This document shows, piece by piece, positions 1-4,954 of a stretch of DNA of 5,214 nucleotides. Made by a program: the position numbers and the translations under genes. Each line of letters begins with the position of its first letter. Position 1 is the stretch's first letter. Origin of the DNA: Deltaproteobacteria bacterium (lineage in GTDB: Bacteria > Chloroflexota > Dehalococcoidia > Dehalococcoidales > BS750m-G39); the NCBI GenBank assembly GCA_030606505.1, contig JAUWGI010000065.1:1-5214 (forward strand). The letters run 5' to 3'. The notes beneath the pieces were generated by a model. The model was not told the DNA's origin. It was given only the letters and a program-made list of their open reading frames with translations, and ran no database searches.

Positions 1-360
1 ATAACCCTCAGCGATAGCTGTTTCGACTGCGTTAACCAGAAAAGCAATCATCCGGTCGGGGTCGAAGAATCCCCCCCGTGTGTAGGCCTCGGTCTCATGC
101 AATATAGCGAGCTGCCCTGACGCCTCGGCAGAGGCCACATCTACACCTTGCTCATGCAGGAGAGCACGCACCTGGTCAGCGGTGTGAGTGTCCACAACAT
201 AGAAGCATTTCTCACCTTGCCTCAGCCCGGTTATCAGAAAGGTACTGGCAGCAGCACCCCATTCTTCCGGTGTAGCATAGATATGGCAAAGGTGCTCGTG
301 TGGTTTGAGCCTCTTTATTTCCTTTATGAATGGTGAGTTGGGCTTATCTTTTTGCCCCAC
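1..360 (-). CDS. MEDS-domain (DcmR-type) sensory protein, N-terminal part
   Basis: The frame is open from a GTG at 358-360 to the left edge, giving 120 codons; the C-terminus lies outside the window. An AGGGGG motif at 369-374, 8 nt upstream, supports this start; an in-frame GTG at 367-369 is the alternative, and an in-frame TGA lies further upstream. After about 20 polar residues comes HEHLCHIYATPEEW, then FLITGLRQGEKCFYVVD, a SGQLAIL segment and GGFFDPDRMIAFL. This order matches the MEDS domain (methanogen/methylotroph DcmR sensory domain), a RecA-like fold without an obvious catalytic role, found in DcmR-type regulators and fused to histidine kinases or anti-sigma-type modules. The family assignment is from recognised motifs. 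The partner domain and signal are unknown because the protein is cut. It stands alone here, upstream of a decayed integrase region, so it may be accessory cargo. Confidence 0.8.
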   Translation of the reverse strand, partial: MGQKDKPNSPFIKEIKRLKPHEHLCHIYATPEEWGAAASTFLITGLRQGEKCFYVVDTHTADQVRALLHEQGVDVASAEASGQLAILHETEAYTRGGFFDPDRMIAFLVNAVETAIAEGY

Positions 361-456
361 CCTGTGCACCCCCTGGAATAGCCAGAACCTTCACCCTATG
401 CCCGTTTTAGAACAACTTTGAGCCCGCCTGATTCTGTTTCAACCGAAAAGGACACC

Positions 457-479
457 AGCCGCCATACTAAACAGCGGCT
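457..479. repeat. small inverted repeat in the gene-poor stretch
   Basis: AGCCGC at 457-462 and GCGGCT at 474-479 are perfect 6-bp arms around an 11-nt loop. It lies about 100 bp upstream of the MEDS gene start. Neither side is followed by a convincing T-tract, so it is not called a terminator. It could be an operator or chance. The rest of 361-568 holds no coding region that I can support. Confidence 0.3.
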
Positions 480-508
480 CCAGTGCCCTTCTTTCGTCTC
501 CTTGCCCT

Positions 509-530
509 ACATAAAAGTACACTATTATGT
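509..530. repeat. AT-rich inverted repeat upstream of the integrase remnant
   Basis: ACATAA at 509-514 and TTATGT at 525-530 are perfect 6-bp arms around a 10-nt loop. The repeat lies just upstream of the point where recombinase homology begins (about 572). It may mark an old rearrangement junction or a regulatory site. With arms this short, chance is possible. Confidence 0.25.
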
Positions 531-571
531 TCTCCTGCGGTCATCATTTGTCCTTGTGCGATAGATAATAA

Positions 572-871
572 TGCGGTTTCTCATGTTTGTCAATACCCAA
601 CACGATAAGCCATGTCTGGACTAGGATAGTGAAACGTGCCGGCCTTAACCATTTCAGATTACATGACGCCCGGCACACGCACGCAAGCCTTATGTTGAAA
701 CAGGGAGCGCACCCCAAGATAGTCCAAGAGAGGCTTGGTCATGCCACTATCTCAACCACATTAGACCTCTATAGCCATGTAGCACCTGGACTCCAGAAGG
801 CCGCTGCGGAAGGCTTTGACAAGCTGGTGTTACCCAAGCGTCAAAATGAAGCTGTTGAAAATCATTATTAG
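572..871 (+). pseudogene. tyrosine recombinase/phage integrase, C-terminal remnant
   Basis: The frame is open from just after a TAA at 569-571 to a TAG at 869-871. The first possible start is TTG at 587, with no Shine-Dalgarno sequence. The roughly 95 residues are the end of a tyrosine recombinase catalytic domain: RLHDARHTHASLMLKQG carries the HxxRH box, LGHATISTTLDLYSHV carries the second histidine and the tyrosine nucleophile, and APGLQKAAAEGFDKL is a typical tail. Counting from the TTG, these are His26, Arg29, His52 and Tyr62. The SAM-like DNA-binding domain and the first catalytic arginine are absent, and no piece of them is found in any plus-strand frame of 361-586. At under 100 of a usual 350 to 400 residues it cannot be an active recombinase, so it is called a remnant. 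It points at the 3' end of the tRNA-Arg gene, about 70 bp away, as integrases of tRNA-targeting elements often do. Confidence 0.85.
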
Positions 872-884
872 CAAATTATTAGCA
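864..884. repeat. 10-bp direct repeat between the integrase remnant and the tRNA
   Basis: ATTATTAGCA occurs at 864-873 and again at 875-884, overlapping the integrase stop codon. A shorter TTAGC also occurs nearby, in the stretch just before the tRNA gene. Short direct repeats beside an attachment site can be integrase arm-type binding sites, but the AT-rich setting makes chance duplication equally possible. Confidence 0.35.
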
Positions 885-942
885 GCTTTTAGTTATGTAT
901 ACTTAAGAGAAAGTTATAATGGCGAAATTTAGCTTCAAAAAC

Positions 943-1019
943 TGGTACCCCTGGTGCGACTCGAACGCACGACACACGGTTTAGGAAACCGTTGCTCTAT
1001 CCAACTGAGCTACAGGGGC
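943..1019 (-). tRNA. tRNA-Arg (anticodon CCU)
   Basis: The minus strand folds into a full 77-nt cloverleaf. The acceptor strands are GCCCCTG and CAGGGGT, the D arm is GCTC-AGTTGGATA-GAGC and the anticodon stem is ACGGT/ACCGT. The loop TTCCTAA puts anticodon CCT at 983-985, which reads AGG. The variable loop has 5 nt, and the T arm is GTGCG-TTCGAGT-CGCAC. The discriminator is A and CCA is encoded (943-945). The first acceptor pair is a G1-U72 wobble; all other stem pairs are Watson-Crick. An integrase remnant points at the 3' end, so this gene is a likely integration site. A T5 run follows the CCA directly, but no separate terminator hairpin is seen. Confidence 0.96.
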
Positions 1020-1051
1020 ATATTCAACAGCGGAACACCCGCACTTAAAAT

Positions 1052-1080
1052 ATCTTACACTCTTCCCCAGATGCTTTCAA
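1052..1080 (-). promoter_or_regulatory. sigma-70-type promoter of the tRNA-Arg gene
   Basis: On the minus strand TTGAAA (1075-1080) is followed after exactly 17 nt by TAAGAT (1052-1057). These match the -35 and -10 consensus at five and four positions of six. Transcription would start near 1045, giving a leader of about 25 nt before the mature tRNA. Confidence 0.7.
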
Positions 1081-1103
1081 GCCAGCTACCCCGCGAACTG
1101 GAG

Positions 1104-1124
1104 TAGCTTGACAAAAACAAGCTA
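1104..1124. promoter_or_regulatory. inverted repeat over the -35 box, possible operator
   Basis: TAGCTTG (1104-1110) and CAAGCTA (1118-1124) are perfect 7-bp arms around ACAAAAA. The left arm and loop contain the whole TTGACA -35 box of the downstream gene. A dimeric regulator bound here would block that promoter. No regulator gene in the window is an obvious partner. Confidence 0.4.
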
Positions 1125-1136
1125 GCCGCCCAAAAT
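1108..1136 (+). promoter_or_regulatory. sigma-70-type promoter of the M50/CBS gene
   Basis: A perfect TTGACA (1108-1113) is followed after 17 nt by CAAAAT (1131-1136), which matches the -10 consensus at four of six positions including the key second A and last T. Transcription would start near 1143, about 22 nt before the GTG start and just upstream of the Shine-Dalgarno sequence. Confidence 0.65.
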
Positions 1137-1151
1137 GCCAGTACACACTTT

Positions 1152-1158
1152 GAGGTGA
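1152..1158 (+). promoter_or_regulatory. Shine-Dalgarno site that fixes the GTG start at 1165
   Basis: GAGGTGA lies 6 nt before the GTG at 1165. The later ATG codons at 1273 and 1285, where the conserved part of the protein begins, have no such site. This favours the long form of the protein, including its duplicated N-terminus. Confidence 0.75.
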
Positions 1159-1164
1159 ATTCTA

Positions 1165-2373
1165 GTGGCTCCATTTTCCTGGAAGGAGACAATAAAAACA
1201 ATCCCCCCTCTGGGCGCTCGCCTGCGGTTATATTTTAGTTCGGCTATTGCCCTCCCCCTGAAGCTTGCCCCCATGCTGACCCGGATGCTGGGCGTTCGCC
1301 TGCGGTTACACCCCACCTGGGCTATTGCCTTCATCCTGATAATAGCCATGGTGGTTACCCAGTTCCCCGAGGTTTATCCCGTCTGGCAGAGGATAATCAT
1401 GGGGGTAGCCGCCAGCCTGCTCTTTTTTATCGCCGTGAGCTTTCGCGAAGTTGTCCTCAACTTTCTGGCGCTCAATAGAGGCATCCCGGTGCAGAGGGTG
1501 ACTCTGTTTGCCTTTGGCGGACTACCTCAAATACCCAAAGGGAACACTCAACCCCTTCTCGAACTGCTAATGGTTACGGCCGGACTTCTGATCAACCTAG
1601 TAATAGCCGGCATACTCTACGCCGTTCACTCGGCACTGGTAAACACGGCCAACGTTATCATTGACGGCATCATCCTATGGACGACTTACCTGTATTTCAT
1701 GCTGGCTTTATTCCATTTTATTCCCGTTTTCCCCCTGGACGGGGGCAGGCTTCTGCGCACCCTGCTTTGGAAGCTAACTGGCGATTATGACCGGGCGACC
1801 AACATTGCCAGCTGGTCGGGACAGGGTTTTGGCTTACTGCTCATTGCCTGTGGCATCCTGCTGCTGGTGCTGTCACGTCAATGGTTTAACGGTCTGGTTT
1901 TGATATTTGTGGGCTGGGTTTTATACCTGGCCGCCGTCCAGAGCCGCCGTCAGACAGCGTTACGGGAAGCCCTGCAGCATATCGCCGCCCGGGATATGAT
2001 CAGCGGGGAAAGCCCTATTATCGCCACCCCCCAGCTCACCGTCGGCCAGCTGGTCCGCGATTGCATTCTGGTTACCGGCCAGCGCTACTTCGTGGTCGCC
2101 GAGGAGGGTAAACTGCTGGGAGTAGTAACCACGCGCGATATAAAGCGGGTGCCCAAAAAGCGCTGGAACTCCACCAAGATAGCCAGGATTATGACCCCGG
2201 CCAGACAGCTCAAGACAGCCAGCGCCCAGCAATCAGCCGCCAGCCTGCTGGAACTGATGGATGAGCTGGGCATCAAGCGGATGCCGGTTTTGGAAAAAGA
2301 TAAGGTAATCGGCGTTATCTCCCAGGACAACCTGAATCGTTTGAAAAAGACCCGGGTCGAGCTGGGCATGTAA
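1165..2373 (+). CDS. site-2-protease-like (M50) membrane protein with two CBS domains, probable pseudoprotease
   Basis: The protein has 402 residues and a GTG start set by promoter and Shine-Dalgarno spacing. Residues 42-258 are a polytopic site-2 protease core: LGVRLRLHPTW in the first membrane segment, then GIPVQRVTLFAFGG (106-119) and FIPVFPLDGGRLL (185-197), with hydrophobic segments near 52-66, 74-92, 130-158, 166-190 and 222-258. Residues 277-398 are a pair of CBS domains (VVTTRDI and RMPVLEKDKVIGVIS motifs), which in other proteins bind adenine nucleotides. Active members cut transmembrane substrates such as anti-sigma factors. Here the HELGH expected before GIPV reads REVVL (94-98): both zinc-ligand histidines are lost and only the glutamate remains. 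The third ligand, Asp192 of PLDGG, is kept, while the Asn usual in NxxPxxPLDGG is His184. The flanking sequence stays in frame, so this is substitution, not a frameshift. Proteolysis is therefore doubtful, and a binding or regulatory role in the membrane is more likely. Residues 16-35 imperfectly duplicate 42-61. The fold is certain; the function is inferred. Confidence 0.92.
   Translation: MAPFSWKETIKTIPPLGARLRLYFSSAIALPLKLAPMLTRMLGVRLRLHPTWAIAFILIIAMVVTQFPEVYPVWQRIIMGVAASLLFFIAVSFREVVLNFLALNRGIPVQRVTLFAFGGLPQIPKGNTQPLLELLMVTAGLLINLVIAGILYAVHSALVNTANVIIDGIILWTTYLYFMLALFHFIPVFPLDGGRLLRTLLWKLTGDYDRATNIASWSGQGFGLLLIACGILLLVLSRQWFNGLVLIFVGWVLYLAAVQSRRQTALREALQHIAARDMISGESPIIATPQLTVGQLVRDCILVTGQRYFVVAEEGKLLGVVTTRDIKRVPKKRWNSTKIARIMTPARQLKTASAQQSAASLLELMDELGIKRMPVLEKDKVIGVISQDNLNRLKKTRVELGM
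1210..1347 (+). repeat. imperfect tandem duplication inside the M50 gene
   Basis: Bases 1210-1269 and 1288-1347 match at 44 of 60 positions with no gaps, and at 20 of 21 in the first seven codons. The offset is 78 bp, exactly 26 codons, so the frame is kept. In protein, LGARLRLYFSSAIALPLKLA (16-35) copies LGVRLRLHPTWAIAFILIIA (42-61). The second copy keeps the family-typical HPTW; the first has lost it. Confidence 0.85.
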
Positions 2374-2380
2374 CCGGGGT

Positions 2381-3850
2381 TTAATCACAGCAATTTTGTC
2401 CTGCGGTGCTAGCTTCTGGCCTGAGCAACGCCTGTACTGTAACTTCATCAATGACCTGCCGGTACCGGCTTTCTTTAGAGTAAACCCTCCACTCGGCTTT
2501 GAACCAGCGGAAGGGTCTTTCTGCCTCCGAGCTCATTCTTAACCTCAGGTCACGGGGGTCGCCGGTTAACCAAAACACATATCGAATGGTGGTGAGGGGG
2601 GTGCCGGTGACTATTTCAACTTCGTAATGGTCACGCTGGGTCTCGGTCAGCAGCCCGCTCCGATAGATTTGCCAGTCCACCTGCACCGAATTCCTGGGGG
2701 CAGCTCTGGTTTTCAGGTAGAGCTGGCAATCACCAGTGTCATCGGGGCTGAGCCAGCGCGCCTCCTCCATGCTGTTAACAAAGGGGAAATACTTGTTCAA
2801 AACAAGCCGGTAACTGCTGCGCGTACTCCCCACCGGGCTCTCCCCGACCACGTCCTCCCACTCCTGCCAGCGGAAAAAGGACTCGTTCTTGTGCTGCAGA
2901 CTGCCGCTACTGACCAGAACCTCGCCAACCACATCCTCCCAGTAATCCGTCCCCGGCAGCCAGCCGGCGGTATGCTCCAGAGTGCCGCCTCTAACCAGAA
3001 CGGAGCACTCTATCTCTCCGCCGAAGATATAGCGCAGGATTTGCTCGGCCATAGAACCGGCCACCTCGTCCAAGTCGGCAAAATCGTTATGACTATGCTC
3101 CCCGTAGTAGACCACGTCAGCCCTATCGGTATACTGGGCTGAGATTGGGATAATGTTGTCATCCATGTTTCGGGGCATGGCGTCGATGCCGCCAACATTG
3201 AACTGCTGGCTAAATGGCGCCGCTTCAGCCGATATGAAAGCCAGCCAGTGTTTAACCGCCGCCACCCACCTCCCATCCTCAGCACTATCGTAGTAGATTA
3301 CAGAGTCAGAAACGCCGCTGTCGGAAATCAGCCCCAGGGTTCGATAATAATCTGCCAGCGAAGCGCCACCGGTAAAATAGTACTGTTGCAGGCTCCTGAT
3401 GGGGCTGTTGATAGTTACCACCATGGCCGTCTTATCGGCCAAGCCGCCTACATCGTTGGCCACGGCGTAAAGGGCGGCCTTGCCGCCCACACTGTGCCCG
3501 ATTAAAACCAGGTTCTGCTTATTGGGCAGATACTCATCGACGCTTTCAGCGATGTTAGCGGCCCAGGTCTCGATATCCTCATCGTTGGGGTAACACCGGA
3601 GCAGACGGTCAACCCGAACCTCGATGTCGGGGTTAGCCAGCTCGTATTCGGCGATATAGGCCGGTATCTGCTCCGTAATGGCATCAGCCAGGAGCTGCAT
3701 ACTACAGACATTGCCGCCGGCGCCGTGCAGAAAAACGAAGTTTAACTCCTTGACCTTGACCGGCTCTTCCGGCGCCGATTGTGCCGGACCGTACCAGCCA
3801 AGCTGAAGGCACAGCCCGATAACTATCAGCAGTATCACCCTTTTCATCAT
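2381..3850 (-). CDS. secreted alpha/beta hydrolase with an uncharacterised C-terminal domain
   Basis: The 489-residue protein begins MMKR, then a hydrophobic stretch to about residue 19 and a small-residue region ending near 23-26 (AQSA). This is a signal peptide, so the enzyme is exported or membrane-held by it. Residues 36-275 are an alpha/beta hydrolase: LHGAGG (41-46) for the oxyanion hole, LIGHSVGGKAA with nucleophile Ser120, DDNIIP with the likely acid Asp230 or 231, and EHSHNDF with the catalytic His252 or 254. This suggests a lipase or esterase; the substrate is unknown. Residues 280-489 are a Trp- and Tyr-rich, probably beta-rich domain that I do not recognise, containing WEDVVGE twice (304-310, 331-337). 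The start has only a weak AAAGG 14 nt upstream. Its ATG overlaps the TGA of a small upstream frame, so translational coupling may start it. It converges on the M50 gene, 7 nt apart, with no clear terminator. Confidence 0.88.
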   Translation of the reverse strand: MMKRVILLIVIGLCLQLGWYGPAQSAPEEPVKVKELNFVFLHGAGGNVCSMQLLADAITEQIPAYIAEYELANPDIEVRVDRLLRCYPNDEDIETWAANIAESVDEYLPNKQNLVLIGHSVGGKAALYAVANDVGGLADKTAMVVTINSPIRSLQQYYFTGGASLADYYRTLGLISDSGVSDSVIYYDSAEDGRWVAAVKHWLAFISAEAAPFSQQFNVGGIDAMPRNMDDNIIPISAQYTDRADVVYYGEHSHNDFADLDEVAGSMAEQILRYIFGGEIECSVLVRGGTLEHTAGWLPGTDYWEDVVGEVLVSSGSLQHKNESFFRWQEWEDVVGESPVGSTRSSYRLVLNKYFPFVNSMEEARWLSPDDTGDCQLYLKTRAAPRNSVQVDWQIYRSGLLTETQRDHYEVEIVTGTPLTTIRYVFWLTGDPRDLRLRMSSEAERPFRWFKAEWRVYSKESRYRQVIDEVTVQALLRPEASTAGQNCCD

Positions 3851-3921
3851 GCTCGTTTACTTAGCCTTTGCAAGACTACCCCGGCAAAAACGATAACCAG
3901 AGTAATCGCCAGTGAATCCAT
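3847..3921 (-). CDS. possible 24-residue membrane peptide coupled to the hydrolase
   Basis: An ATG at 3919-3921 opens a frame reading MDSLAITLVIVFAGVV, then LQRLSKRA and a TGA at 3847-3849. It has one uninterrupted hydrophobic segment followed by a basic tail, which is what a single-pass membrane peptide looks like. The TGA overlaps the hydrolase ATG in an ATGA arrangement, typical of translational coupling. There is no Shine-Dalgarno site, but the predicted promoter would start transcription only about 4 nt upstream, so the message could be nearly leaderless. An overlapping ATG at 3924-3926 opens a 16-codon frame with less appeal. It may be a real peptide, a coupling leader, or chance. Confidence 0.35.
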   Translation of the reverse strand: MDSLAITLVIVFAGVVLQRLSKRA

Positions 3922-3931
3922 AGCATTAACT

Positions 3932-3960
3932 AGTATACGGCTTTAGATTAGACGCCACAA
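3932..3960 (-). promoter_or_regulatory. candidate promoter for the small frame and the hydrolase
   Basis: On the minus strand TTGTGG (3955-3960) is followed after 17 nt by TATACT (3932-3937). The -10 box matches consensus at five of six positions, while the -35 box matches only TTG. Transcription would start near 3925. The 129-nt gap after metF otherwise shows no gene or clear terminator. Confidence 0.45.
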
Positions 3961-4050
3961 GGTCTATAGCCAGTTGCCGCGTTTGTATCTACACAGCTAT
4001 AAAACCTTGAATAAGTGAAATGAGGGGCGGTCATCCGGCTTTATCTTTGG

Positions 4051-4944
4051 CTAACGTGTTCTTGCCGGCGGGGCAAGGCCCAGACGCTTCAGGCCCAGAT
4101 TGCTGACTATCTGGCTTACCGCGTCAGCCTGATTAAGAGTGTAGAAATGGAAGTAACGGACGCCGTGCTCCAGCAGGTCGGCGCACTGCTCTGTAGCCAC
4201 TTCTAAGCCCACCTTACCGGCCTCATCGGCCCCCGCCTTTTCAAGTCTCCGCACGATGTAGTCCGGCAGGGTGGCACCGCACCGCTGGCTGAATCGCTTG
4301 ACGCGGTCAATATCACTAATGGGCATGACTCCCGGAATAATGGGAATAGTGATACCGGCCTTCTCCGCCCGCTCTATGAACTGGTAAAAGTAACTATTAT
4401 CAAAGAACATCTGGGTAATGGCAAAATCGGCGCCGGCATCGATTTTCTGCTTGGTATAGTACATATCCATTTCCAGGCTCGGTGACTCGGCATGCCCCTC
4501 GGGATAGACCGCCACCCCGATGGAAAAGCCGCCCACGTCGACGGCCAGCGTCACCAGATCAATGGCATAACAGAAGCCGTCTTTGGGGGCAACGAATTTT
4601 TCGGTGCCCTTGGGCGGATCGCCCCTCAGGGCCAGAACATTCTCAATGCCTTTTCCCTTATAGTCCTCCAGAATCTTTCTGAGCTCGCCTTTACTCTGGT
4701 CGACGCAGGTAAGGTGGGGCATGGCGGTAAGCGAGGTCTCCCGCTTGATGCGCCCTATCACGTGGCTGGTATTCTTCAGAGTGCCGCCGCCGGCGCCGTA
4801 GGTTGCCGAAACAAAAGTCGGCGCCAGAGCTTCCAGTTTAGCTATAGTCTGGAATAACCGTGCTTCGCCGGCCTTGTCTTTAGGGGGGAAGAACTCAAAA
4901 GAGAGGCTGCTACCACGCTCTTTTATGATATCGCCTATTTTCAT
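4051..4944 (-). CDS. metF: 5,10-methylenetetrahydrofolate reductase
   Basis: MetF reduces 5,10-methylene-THF to 5-methyl-THF using FAD in the cytoplasm. It supplies methyl groups for methionine synthesis and, in anaerobes with the Wood-Ljungdahl route, for the methyl branch. The 297 residues match the usual bacterial length, and the family signatures appear in order: SFEFFPPK (15-22) with catalytic Glu17, TYGAGGG (48-54), HLTCVD (77-82), LALRGDPP (104-111) with Asp109, VAVYPEGHAES (144-154), DAGADFAITQMFFD (169-182), PIIPGVMPI (201-209) and FHFYTLN (265-271). The TIM-barrel domain is complete and there is no mammalian-type regulatory extension. The ATG at 4942-4944 has a strong Shine-Dalgarno site overlapping the stop of the upstream dismutase gene, so the two are co-transcribed. 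The electron donor cannot be read from sequence. Confidence 0.96.
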   Translation of the reverse strand: MKIGDIIKERGSSLSFEFFPPKDKAGEARLFQTIAKLEALAPTFVSATYGAGGGTLKNTSHVIGRIKRETSLTAMPHLTCVDQSKGELRKILEDYKGKGIENVLALRGDPPKGTEKFVAPKDGFCYAIDLVTLAVDVGGFSIGVAVYPEGHAESPSLEMDMYYTKQKIDAGADFAITQMFFDNSYFYQFIERAEKAGITIPIIPGVMPISDIDRVKRFSQRCGATLPDYIVRRLEKAGADEAGKVGLEVATEQCADLLEHGVRYFHFYTLNQADAVSQIVSNLGLKRLGLAPPARTR

Positions 4945-4946
4945 AG

Positions 4947-4954
4947 CTCCACCT
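4947..4954 (-). promoter_or_regulatory. metF Shine-Dalgarno site overlapping the dismutase stop codon
   Basis: AGGTGGAG on the minus strand shares two bases with the TAG stop (4953-4955) of the dismutase gene and lies 2 to 4 nt from the metF ATG, depending on the register used. Ribosomes ending on the first gene would sit on the start site of the second, which suggests coupling. Confidence 0.75.

Noticed and set aside
148..336. Plus-strand open frame of 62 codons
   Set aside because: It is antisense to the MEDS-domain frame, which has clear family motifs, and has no recognisable protein features.
361..571. Possible missing N-terminal half of the integrase in another frame
   Set aside because: Reading the plus-strand frames shows stops and no recombinase motifs such as the first catalytic arginine box.
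1122..1349. Minus-strand open frame of 75 codons containing a repeated NRRR motif
   Set aside because: The repeat is just the reverse reading of the tandem duplication in the M50 gene.
2343..2358. Palindrome GACCCGGGTC followed on the minus strand by TTTTT, as a hydrolase terminator
   Set aside because: The palindrome has no room for a loop beyond a 3-bp stem, so a stable terminator hairpin is unlikely.
2627..3142. Plus-strand open frame of 171 codons
   Set aside because: It lies wholly antisense to the hydrolase gene; its length reflects GC-biased codon positions, and it has no motifs or ribosome site.
4061..4077. Hairpin CTTGCC/GGCAAG at the end of metF
   Set aside because: It lies inside the coding region and has no T-tract after it, so it is not a supported terminator.
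4492..4857. Plus-strand open frame of 121 codons
   Set aside because: It is antisense to metF, whose motifs are all present on the other strand.
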